7,292 nucleotides of DNA from Bacteroidales bacterium H10 (lineage in GTDB: Bacteria; Bacteroidota; Bacteroidia; Bacteroidales; Muribaculaceae), in the NCBI GenBank assembly GCA_001701295.1, contig DAAV01000162.1:7885-15176 (forward strand). Reading direction: 5' to 3'. The translations under genes were made by a program, and so were the position numbers. Below, piece after piece: positions 1 to 5,575 of the stretch. Within the stretch, counting starts at the first letter, position 1. Each line of letters starts with the position of its first letter. Below the pieces are notes generated by a model, which saw only the letters and a list, made by a program, of their open reading frames with translations, searched no databases and had not been told where the DNA came from.

Positions 1-69
1 AAAAAATAGAAGACTCTGAGGAATTTAGCGGTTGAGTTTCATCAAATAGCTAAATAACAATACTTTACA

Positions 70-101
70 GGCTTCGGATTCATAAATCCGAAGCCCTGTT
101 T
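70..101 (+). terminator. Hairpin, probable terminator of an upstream gene
   Basis: An 11-bp perfect stem (70-80 with 85-95) closes a 4-base loop (cata). It can be lengthened by ACA/TGT pairing across a one-base bulge. Only a short T run (99-101) follows, so as a rho-independent terminator it is somewhat weak. One upstream frame closes with a TGA at 33-35 (reading ...EEFSG), which would fit a plus-strand gene ending about 35 bases before the hairpin, but too little of it is inside the window to identify. Confidence 0.5.
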
Positions 102-114
102 CGTCTTAACTTAT

Positions 115-146
115 TCTGATTTATAAATCCGAACATCTTCAATTTG
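115..146 (+). promoter_or_regulatory. Weak candidate promoter for the secreted propeller gene
   Basis: TCAATTTG at 139-146 differs by one base from the Bacteroidetes -7 consensus TAnnTTTG. TCTG at 115-118 lies 20 bases upstream as a poor -33 element. Transcription would begin near 153, inside the palindrome at 148-163, leaving a leader of about 80 bases. The match is imperfect and no better candidate was seen in 1-234. Confidence 0.3.
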
Positions 147-147
147 G

Positions 148-177
148 ACAATATAAATATTGTGAGTAATATTGTGA
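148..177. promoter_or_regulatory. Operator-like palindrome with a third half-site
   Basis: ACAATAT-AA-ATATTGT (148-163) is a perfect 7-bp inverted repeat with a 2-base centre. A third ATATTGT half-site follows at 169-175, so the 10-mer AATATTGTGA occurs twice at 12-base spacing (156-165 and 168-177). The cluster sits just downstream of the weak -7 element at 139-146, where a bound protein could block initiation. The DNA is very A/T-rich, so chance is a real alternative, and no regulator gene lies in the window. Confidence 0.35.
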
Positions 178-234
178 CAGATTCAAATCACAAACGAATC
201 AACACCAATACTAATTTCTCTTAAATTTTCCCTT

Positions 235-2637
235 ATGAAAAAGACGATCCTAATTTTTTCCGCTATGGCAGCAGGTATGATCCTGACTGCGCAAGCTGAG
301 GAAAGAGCATGGTACATGTCAGTGCCTAAGACAAGCGCTACTTCGGTGACTAATGAAGGTTTGGCTGTCTTTGCCGGTGATCAGAACACTCCTTTTAATA
401 TTTGGAATCCCCGTACGGGTGAGGTAAAGGAGATAGGCGGTATCTCAGCCGGCCAGGGCATCGGCGGTTGTGCGGCATTCTCCCTTGATGGTTCGCTCAT
501 TTCGGCGCCGGCATATAACGCTGCATTCCCGCTTCCGCCGGCTAATTGGGAAGAAAATTCTTATGAGGTAGCCAAAGATTTTCATTTCAATGCTGTTACA
601 GAAGTAATAAATACCGAAGTTAGAGAATGCTGGGCAGTAGGTTCTAATGCCGATAACACAAAAGGATACCTGCTGCGTTCGTTAGACGGAGGCAAGACAT
701 GGATCGCCCGTGAAGATTATCAATTCGTAAATGATTCCCAATGGAATCAGGTAGGCTGGCATACGGGTCTTAACGATCTCTGCATGTGGCCCTATTTCGG
801 CCTTTTTGCCGGTACCGACGGTACAGCTTATTATAAAAGCACAAGAGGTTCTATGTTTGAATTCGATCCGAAACCGGCCTATGTAGAGAAGAACGTAAAA
901 ACATACTGGACAGTAGATGGCCTTGATGAAGTATCTAATAATGAAGCGAAGTATGCCGTGTTCGGTTGTGAGTTCGAAGATGGAACAGGAGCAGTCTGGT
1001 ACACTGAAGACAGCTGCGAAACATGGGACGAGAGCAACGATGTTATGGGTATTCCCAGTGACATCTGCCACTTCGGGGATACATATTATCTGGTTACGGC
1101 CAATGGATATATTCAGAAATCAGAAGATCACGGTAAAATCTGGACAGTGCTTCTCAATGCAGCTGATACAGACATCATCAATATTCCCAAAGATGGCGTT
1201 GCCTTCACAAGCATAGCATTCGGGGACGCTGATAATGGTATGGCAGTAGGCCCGGGTTATGTGATAGTTACTACCGATGGCGGTAAGACTTGGAAATCTT
1301 CAGAACTTCCGCAAGAATTTGCATCTACAGAATGGACAGGCCTGGCATTTGAGGATGGCAAGGCATATATATCTGGAAAGAGTGGGGTAGCCCTGACATC
1401 TCCGGATTATGGCGAAAGCTGGAGTCAGATCGGTGAATCGCTTGAAGGAACAACTCACTTCAACTCCTTAATGGTCTGCAATGGCGGAATAACTATAGCA
1501 GCTGACGACGGCACAATGTATTATACATCTTCAGAGACATCTATAGAAGGCTACGGGGCCTCTGTCTATAATGTAAAAGATGAAACATGGACTCCTCTTG
1601 CGACATCAGGATATTTCTTCCCAAGTGAACGTGTAGTTGTTTCAGACCCCTGGGATATCTCCGGCGACGGTAACACTGTAGTAGGCGACTGTATCTATAA
1701 GGTAGATGGCAGTGATGAATATGCACTCGGTTATTTCCCGGCAGCATGGGTAGATGGAGAGCTTCAGGTACTTGACAAGCTGTGGGCCGATAAGGGTGAG
1801 AACGCGCAGCCCCGCCGATGCAACTACGATGGTAGCGTGCTCGTAGGATGGCAGTCTTGCATCGGCCCCTGGTATGCCAGCGTATGGCGCCGTCAGGCTA
1901 ACGGTTCTTACAAACAGAGCATGATGTTTAAAGACCCGAATATGACCATTGACGATGTCGACATAAAATTTGGAGAAGGCAACGTGCAGGCCACATACGA
2001 GAATCTTAAGAAGGTGGCGCTCGGTCAGTGTAATGCTGTCTCCGCCGATGGTCGGGTTATAGGCGGATACGGCGGCGAACACTTTGCTACCGGTGCCTGG
2101 ATCTACAGCGAAGAGAAGGGCCTGATAGATCTTGGCGGCGACCGCGTAAATGGGTTGAACGCCGATGGTACTATGGCTGTTGGTCCTACCTGGATATGGA
2201 CCGAAGAGGAGGGAATGCGTAACATCAGCTCTTATTGCAGTGAACTTGGTATCGAGCTTGAATATGGCGTTGCAATTATCTATAACTGTTCACCCAACGG
2301 ACGTTATATCACAGGCTTCGGCCTGGATGACAATCTCGATGGTCATGCATTTGTAATTGACCTTATTGGTGAGAATTCAGGCGTAGATGCTATTCGTCAG
2401 ACAAAAGCTGCTATCTATCCTAATCCTGTTGCCGATGAGCTTCATATCGACCTGGTTTACGATAATGTGCGCACACTTTGCAATCTCTATGATATGCAGG
2501 GACACCTCGTCAAGAGCAATGTCTTTACCGCTCAGAGCAACACCATGAATGTAACAGATCTTTCGGATGGTCTATACATTCTGACAGTAGCTGCCGACGG
2601 TGCTAAGAAATCGTTCAAAGTCAAAGTAAATCACTGA
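235..2637 (+). CDS. Secreted Asp-box/beta-propeller protein with T9SS type A sorting domain
   Basis: Complete 800-residue protein. Residues 1-21 are a Sec signal peptide (MKKT start, hydrophobic core, likely cleavage after AQA). Residues about 130-400 carry five Asp-boxes of the S-x-D-x-G-x-T-W type: SLDGGKTW (149), TEDSCETW (257), SEDHGKIW (296), TTDGGKTW (346) and SPDYGESW (389), the mark of BNR-like beta-propellers. Residues about 470-710 hold a second series of the form S-x-DG-x-x-VVG (near 475, 530, 602, 641 and 685), resembling the HAF-type extracellular repeat. Residues about 725-800 form a T9SS type A tail, opening with IYPNPVADEL and ending in GLYILTV and KSFKVKVNH. The family role is export across the outer membrane by T9SS with cleavage of the tail and release or surface attachment. 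Substrate or partner is unknown. Asp-boxes also occur in sialidases, but no sialidase catalytic motif is visible, so a binding role is more likely. The start is supported by the signal peptide and an A/T-rich region upstream. Confidence 0.93.
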   Translation: MKKTILIFSAMAAGMILTAQAEERAWYMSVPKTSATSVTNEGLAVFAGDQNTPFNIWNPRTGEVKEIGGISAGQGIGGCAAFSLDGSLISAPAYNAAFPLPPANWEENSYEVAKDFHFNAVTEVINTEVRECWAVGSNADNTKGYLLRSLDGGKTWIAREDYQFVNDSQWNQVGWHTGLNDLCMWPYFGLFAGTDGTAYYKSTRGSMFEFDPKPAYVEKNVKTYWTVDGLDEVSNNEAKYAVFGCEFEDGTGAVWYTEDSCETWDESNDVMGIPSDICHFGDTYYLVTANGYIQKSEDHGKIWTVLLNAADTDIINIPKDGVAFTSIAFGDADNGMAVGPGYVIVTTDGGKTWKSSELPQEFASTEWTGLAFEDGKAYISGKSGVALTSPDYGESWSQIGESLEGTTHFNSLMVCNGGITIAADDGTMYYTSSETSIEGYGASVYNVKDETWTPLATSGYFFPSERVVVSDPWDISGDGNTVVGDCIYKVDGSDEYALGYFPAAWVDGELQVLDKLWADKGENAQPRRCNYDGSVLVGWQSCIGPWYASVWRRQANGSYKQSMMFKDPNMTIDDVDIKFGEGNVQATYENLKKVALGQCNAVSADGRVIGGYGGEHFATGAWIYSEEKGLIDLGGDRVNGLNADGTMAVGPTWIWTEEEGMRNISSYCSELGIELEYGVAIIYNCSPNGRYITGFGLDDNLDGHAFVIDLIGENSGVDAIRQTKAAIYPNPVADELHIDLVYDNVRTLCNLYDMQGHLVKSNVFTAQSNTMNVTDLSDGLYILTVAADGAKKSFKVKVNH

Positions 2638-2720
2638 TACATCATCTGACAGATTCAGGAAGCAAAATCATATTATTAAAAATTGCTGTCCGATAAAACT
2701 CGAATATAGCAATAAAGTAT

Positions 2721-2767
2721 GGCTCGAACGCTAAATTTACGGTGTTCGAGTCTGCTTTTTCATTTTT
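2721..2767 (+). terminator. Rho-independent terminator after the propeller gene
   Basis: CTCGAAC (2723-2729) pairs with GTTCGAG (2744-2750). The stem extends inward by G-U, C-G and U-G pairs, and outward by one wobble and one G-C pair. The tail TGCTTTTTCATTTTT follows. It lies about 85 bases past the stop codon of the upstream gene. It also lies just beyond the end of the minus-strand transposase fragment, but the T-rich side fits plus-strand termination much better. Confidence 0.55.
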
Positions 2768-2775
2768 CAAGCCCC

Positions 2776-2976
2776 TCAGTCAAAATGCGATGGTTCGGGA
2801 GGCGCTCCGGTGGCTTCCGAAAGAATGATTTCCCACTCTTTTTCAGGGTTGTTGAACAGGCTGTTGAAGTCAACGTAATACATAAGGGTGATTCGTACCA
2901 TAGTGGCCAGCCCCGAGAAGCTCCACTGACGCTTCAGCCCTTTCTGCATCACCATCATTACAGGTTGTTTTGCCAT
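2776..2976 (-). pseudogene. C-terminal fragment of an IS4-family transposase
   Basis: A 66-codon frame reads VMMVMQKGLKRQW, then FSGLATMVRITLMYYVDF, then LFNNPEKEW. This resembles from memory the extreme C-terminus of Bacteroidetes IS4-family transposases, where an ANLL-type helix, a KR-W-F motif, (M/I)R-x-x-LM-x-Y-(I/V)(D/N) and a NP(E/D)K segment follow the catalytic domain. The DDE residues and the Y-R-E-K region are absent. The in-frame sequence upstream (reading GNIAMAKQ) no longer looks like the family and reaches a stop at 3064-3066, so homology seems to begin near 2960. The ATG at 2976 is probably a chance codon, not a start. No terminal inverted repeats were recognised. This is most likely a non-functional scar of an old insertion next to the tRNA gene. 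The family assignment needs a database search. Confidence 0.6.
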
Positions 2977-3101
2977 GGCTATATTCCCTTTGATTTTTGT
3001 CAGAGAATATAGCTGAAAATCATCAAAAGTGTCCCAGTATGTACCGGAATTTCGCCTTGACCCTTACAATGGGGCGTTATTCTGCCGGATAGGGATATTA
3101 C

Positions 3102-3136
3102 AAAAATCGCTGAAACTGTCTTAGTTTCAGCGATTT
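3102..3136 (-). terminator. Terminator of the tRNA-Lys transcript
   Basis: A perfect 13-bp stem (3104-3116 with 3124-3136), extendable by one more A-T pair, closes a short loop. On the minus strand it ends in a run of five T (complement of 3102-3106), a textbook intrinsic terminator 25 bases past the tRNA 3' end. In the plus direction the stem is followed by GCTTGATTTT, so it may also work weakly that way. Confidence 0.85.
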
Positions 3137-3160
3137 GCTTGATTTTGCCGATTGGCTTTG

Positions 3161-3233
3161 TGACCCCGGTGGGGCTCGAACCCACGACCCAATGATTAAG
3201 AGTCATTTGCTCTACCAACTGAGCCACGGAGTC
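3161..3233 (-). tRNA. tRNA-Lys (anticodon CTT)
   Basis: A full 73-nt cloverleaf can be drawn. The acceptor stem is GACTCCG with CGGGGTC (one G-U pair), followed by discriminator A. The D arm is GCTC-AGTTGGTA-GAGC. The anticodon stem AATGA/TCATT encloses the 7-base loop CTCTTAA, giving CTT (complement of 3198-3200). The variable loop has 5 bases and the T arm is GTGGG-TTCGAGC-CCCAC. CTT decodes AAG, lysine. The 3' CCA is not encoded (CAAAG follows), so it must be added after transcription. The gene stands alone, with its own promoter and terminator. Confidence 0.97.
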
Positions 3234-3275
3234 ATTTCCACGTGAGGACGTTGGTATTCCTCCCGTTTGCGAGTG

Positions 3276-3307
3276 CAAAGTTAATGCGTTTTTTCGGCTT
3301 TTCCAAA
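3276..3307 (-). promoter_or_regulatory. Bacteroidetes-type promoter of tRNA-Lys
   Basis: On the minus strand TAACTTTG (complement of 3276-3283) matches the -7 consensus TAnnTTTG exactly. TTTG (complement of 3304-3307) lies 20 bases upstream as the -33 element, the standard spacing for the Bacteroidetes primary sigma factor. Transcription should begin near 3270, giving a precursor leader of about 37 bases. Confidence 0.8.
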
Positions 3308-3375
3308 TATTTCTCTCTTTTTTTTGGATTTATCGGTATATTTTCGTGTTTTTAACGCTTTTTTATCAGGGTTTC

Positions 3376-3406
3376 TTCTCTTTATATCACTTTTTTACTA
3401 TCTTTG
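3376..3406 (+). promoter_or_regulatory. Promoter of the OmpA/TPR lipoprotein gene
   Basis: TATCTTTG at 3399-3406 is an exact TAnnTTTG -7 element. The -33 position is weak (TTCT at 3376-3379, 19 bases away). The site is divergent from the tRNA promoter and about 150 bases before the lipoprotein ATG, implying a leader of about 145 bases that contains the folded element at 3433-3493. Confidence 0.6.
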
Positions 3407-3432
3407 GAAATTGAAAATCCGTATGGCTGACA

Positions 3433-3493
3433 GTGTCTGAACACATGTTGCCTTTCACCTGCTGAAAGATCGCCGCAACATGCCAAACGACAC
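3433..3493 (+). promoter_or_regulatory. Folded 5' leader element of the lipoprotein mRNA
   Basis: Three nested stems are visible: GTGTC/GACAC (3433-3437 with 3489-3493), CATGTTGC/GCAACATG (3444-3451 with 3475-3482) and CTTTC/GAAAG (3452-3456 with 3464-3468). They enclose a 7-base loop, with a 6x6 internal loop between the outer stems and a 6-base bulge (3469-3474). The element lies wholly inside the predicted leader and ends 64 bases before the start codon. No known riboswitch class was recognised. The lack of a T tract argues against a terminator. Confidence 0.45.
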
Positions 3494-3557
3494 CTTTATA
3501 TAATGTATATAATGCCATCGGAATGACAAATCGAAAACTATTATAAAATATAATGTC

Positions 3558-5255
3558 ATGAACAAGAAAGTGTTTTATCTGGCTATGGGCGCCTTAGTGC
3601 TCGGCATGACAGGCTGCTCCAAAAAACTCGGCCAGTTCAAGAGTGATTATTTCTCTACTGTCCCGACTCCTCTTGAAACTGTCGGGGAAATGGTACCCGG
3701 TACAGTGAAAGGCACTCTGCCTCCTAAATTTATGGTAAAAAATGCCAAGGTCACCGCAACTCCCGTAATACAGTGGTCTACCGGATTCGGAACGACCGGA
3801 GAAGTATCCGCCCAACCTGTAATCTTCCAGGGCGAGGATGTAAGAGCCAACGGCCAGGTAGTGGGATATTCAAACGGAGGTATGGTAAACATTCCTTTCT
3901 CCATACAGTATCAGCCAGAAATGGCAAAGAGTGATCTCTTCCTTGATTTCTCGGTGGACCAGAACGGCAAGATATATACCCTTCCTCGCGTCAAGGTGGG
4001 GGAAGGCGTGCTGGCCACATCGACTCTTGCCTCAGCTAAAACGGTGCGTCCGGCAGTAGCAAAAGACAACTTCCAAAAGGTGATCACAGATAAATATACA
4101 GCTGATATCCACTTTCTGATCAATCAGGCAAATATCCGCGCAAGCCAGACTGACAAGACCGACTATATAGATCTCAATAAGAAGCTCATGGAAGCCAATC
4201 AGGCTCCCAACCAGGAGATCGCCGGAATAACAATCAATTCTTATGCTTCTCCCGAAGGTTCTCTGGAATTCAACACGTCTCTGGCAGAAAAACGTGAGGC
4301 CAACACCACCAAGCTGATGGAAAACCAGCTTAAGAAAGACAAGATCACGGAGTTCGGCGAGCTTACAGCCTCTTTCACTCCCGAAGACTGGGAAGGTTTC
4401 GAGAAACTGGTAGAGAAAAGCAATATCCAGGACAAGGATCTTATAATCAGTGTTCTCAAACTTTATCCCGATCCTGTGGACCGCGAACGCGAGATACGCA
4501 ATCTCTCGTCAGTATTCAACGAGCTGGCCGACCAGATCCTTCCTCAGCTCCGCTACTCACGCGTGATGGCCACTATCAACACTCTCGGCAAGAGCGATCA
4601 GGAACTTGTAGATCTCTTCAACAAGGATCCCAAGCAGCTCACCGAGGAGGAAATCCTCTATATCGCCACTCTGACCGATGACAATCTGAAAAAGATGGAA
4701 GTCTACAATACCGCCGCCGAACTCAATTCGAAAGATTACCGCACGTTCAACAACCTCGGTATGACCCAGTATGTGGCCGGAGACTACGAAGGCGCACAGG
4801 CAAACTTCGAACACGCACACCGTCTCAATCCATCGGCCAAAGAACCTGAGATGAACCTCGGTCTGATCTCTATGCTCAATCACGACTATTCAAAGGCCAA
4901 TGAACAGTTCGGCGCCGCAGCCGGCGTTCCCGAGACCGCTGATGCCATGGGCGTATATTATCTCGCACAGGGCGATCTCCAGAAAGCGATCCGTACTTTC
5001 GGCGACCAGAAGACCAACAACGCGGCTCTCGCCCAGATTCTCAACAAGAATTACACCGAGGCAAGAGATATACTCGGCGCGATAAAAGTTCCCGATGCGA
5101 CAACATATTATCTGTCGGCTGTCCTCGGCGCACGCACCAACAACCAGAACATGGTGATCAACAATCTCCGTCAGGCTGTGAAACTTGACAAGAATCTGTT
5201 GAATCGCGCGCAGAATGACCTCGAATTCGCAAATTACAACCTTTCGATGCTCTGA
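3558..5255 (+). CDS. Outer-membrane lipoprotein with OmpA-like domain and TPR repeats
   Basis: Complete 565-residue protein. Residues 1-20 are a lipoprotein signal peptide with lipobox GMTGC, so Cys20 would carry the lipid. The following SKKLG lacks the acidic surface-export signal known in some Bacteroidetes, so a periplasm-facing outer-membrane location is likely. Residues about 45-155 look like a beta-rich domain. Residues about 180-260 form an OmpA-like module (IHFLINQANIR, then SYASPEGS and SLAEKREAN). Residues about 270-340 match the extension seen in Bacteroidales OmpA relatives (EDWEGFEKLV, then PQLRYSRV). Residues about 380-480 are TPRs (NLGMTQYVAGDYEGAQANF; YYLAQGDLQKAIRTF), with a helical tail that may hold one more. 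In the OmpA module Arg246 keeps the peptidoglycan-binding arginine, but the partner Asp is Ser231. A scaffold or envelope-assembly role is inferred; no specific function is known to me. It resembles the T9SS component PorE only in combining OmpA and TPR parts; the order differs and no WD40 is seen. Confidence 0.92.
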   Translation: MNKKVFYLAMGALVLGMTGCSKKLGQFKSDYFSTVPTPLETVGEMVPGTVKGTLPPKFMVKNAKVTATPVIQWSTGFGTTGEVSAQPVIFQGEDVRANGQVVGYSNGGMVNIPFSIQYQPEMAKSDLFLDFSVDQNGKIYTLPRVKVGEGVLATSTLASAKTVRPAVAKDNFQKVITDKYTADIHFLINQANIRASQTDKTDYIDLNKKLMEANQAPNQEIAGITINSYASPEGSLEFNTSLAEKREANTTKLMENQLKKDKITEFGELTASFTPEDWEGFEKLVEKSNIQDKDLIISVLKLYPDPVDREREIRNLSSVFNELADQILPQLRYSRVMATINTLGKSDQELVDLFNKDPKQLTEEEILYIATLTDDNLKKMEVYNTAAELNSKDYRTFNNLGMTQYVAGDYEGAQANFEHAHRLNPSAKEPEMNLGLISMLNHDYSKANEQFGAAAGVPETADAMGVYYLAQGDLQKAIRTFGDQKTNNAALAQILNKNYTEARDILGAIKVPDATTYYLSAVLGARTNNQNMVINNLRQAVKLDKNLLNRAQNDLEFANYNLSML

Positions 5256-5315
5256 TACAGGCCATACACAATAAAAACAAGACTGTCCTGATTATACAAC
5301 ATACCGCGATAGCAT

Positions 5316-5347
5316 ATTGAAAACTGCCTGTATAAGTTCTAATTTTG
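5316..5347 (+). promoter_or_regulatory. Candidate promoter inside the intergenic hairpin
   Basis: TAATTTTG at 5340-5347 is an exact TAnnTTTG -7 match. ATTG at 5316-5319 lies exactly 20 bases upstream, matching TTG of the -33 element. The left arm of the 16-bp inverted repeat fills the spacer, so the same DNA could serve as an operator. The -7 motif is short and the region A/T-rich. Confidence 0.4.
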
Positions 5348-5390
5348 CCATAAAAATTAATTATGGACAAAGTGGAACTTATACAGGCAG
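5324..5390. repeat. Long near-continuous inverted repeat
   Basis: A perfect 16-bp inverted repeat (5324-5339 with 5375-5390). Its 35-base interior folds further: a 6-bp stem 5342-5347 with 5368-5373 (one G-U pair), a bulged A at 5367, then CCATAA/TTATGG (5348-5353 with 5361-5366) closing a 7-base loop. The 67 bases thus form one rod-like hairpin of 28 pairs. CTTTT follows the right arm, so it might weakly terminate the lipoprotein transcript. An 8-base copy of part of the right arm, ATACAGGC, also occurs at the lipoprotein stop codon (5255-5262). Confidence 0.8.
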
Positions 5391-5507
5391 CTTTTCACAT
5401 ACTTAGGCACATAGTGTGCCTAAGGGAAACAAAACAGCTTTGTCTTTCAATGCCTACGTAAGGATCATGCAATAATAGCCGCCCTTTATCCGGACGGCTA
5501 TCTTTTT
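5354..5507 (+). ncRNA. Candidate small RNA (or mRNA for a 32-residue peptide)
   Basis: This interval runs from the start predicted by the promoter at 5316-5347 to the T tract of the terminator at 5475-5507, about 154 nt. It contains a perfect 9-bp hairpin (CTTAGGCAC/GTGCCTAAG, 5402-5410 with 5416-5424). It also holds an open frame from ATG 5363 to TAA 5459-5461 (MDKVELIQAAFHILRHIVCL... 32 residues, helix-like), whose start follows an A/T-rich stretch typical of Bacteroidetes. A frame this short arises often by chance, and the hairpins overlap it, so an untranslated RNA is at least as likely. The rival view is that it is the long 3' end of the lipoprotein mRNA. Confidence 0.3.
5475..5507 (+). 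terminator. Rho-independent terminator in the convergent intergenic region
   Basis: ATAGCCG (5475-5481) pairs with CGGCTAT (5495-5501). After one C-A mismatch, two further C-G pairs close a 7-base loop. CTTTTT follows (5502-5507). It lies 220 bases past the lipoprotein stop codon. In the minus direction the tail is only TATTATTG, so it could act weakly for the converging adhesin gene. A small extra hairpin (GTCTCC/GGAGAC, 5511-5516 with 5525-5530) lies between it and that gene, without a T tract on either side. Confidence 0.75.
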
Positions 5508-5575
5508 ATGGTCTCCCTGCTATAGGAGACAGTTATAAGCGTATTTTCATTCCTCCCATATTGATTAATTCAAAA

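Noticed and set aside
682..1071. Long minus-strand open frame inside the propeller gene
   Set aside because: It runs opposite a gene with clear domain repeats, a signal peptide and a T9SS tail, and its translation shows no recognisable motif. It is a shadow frame, as are the other frames inside the three large genes.
235..2637. Sialidase assignment for the Asp-box protein
   Set aside because: Asp-boxes occur in many propeller proteins. No (F/Y)RIP motif or catalytic arginine/tyrosine/acid set could be found, and a second, unrelated repeat series fills the other half.
2719..3012. 97-codon plus-strand frame
   Set aside because: It overlaps a terminator hairpin and lies opposite the transposase-like frame; the low-complexity translation has no family resemblance.
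2721..3181. Possible attachment-site pair: GGCTCGAAC at 2721-2729 and in the tRNA T arm (3173-3181)
   Set aside because: Only 9 bases match, the motif is the universal T-loop sequence, and in the first copy it belongs to a hairpin terminator. There is no integrase gene and no longer repeat.
3262..3268. Shine-Dalgarno-like GGGAGGA on the minus strand before the tRNA
   Set aside because: It sits in the leader of a tRNA transcript with no coding start after it, and Bacteroidetes rarely use such sites.
3000..3278. 92-codon minus-strand frame
   Set aside because: It reads straight through the tRNA-Lys gene (giving AQLVEQMTLNHWVVGSSPTG) and its terminator; this is a well-known false protein from tRNA sequence.
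3558..5255. Assigning the lipoprotein to the T9SS component PorE
   Set aside because: PorE as I know it combines TPR, WD40, a carboxypeptidase regulatory-like domain and a C-terminal OmpA domain. Here the OmpA module precedes the TPRs and no WD40 is seen.
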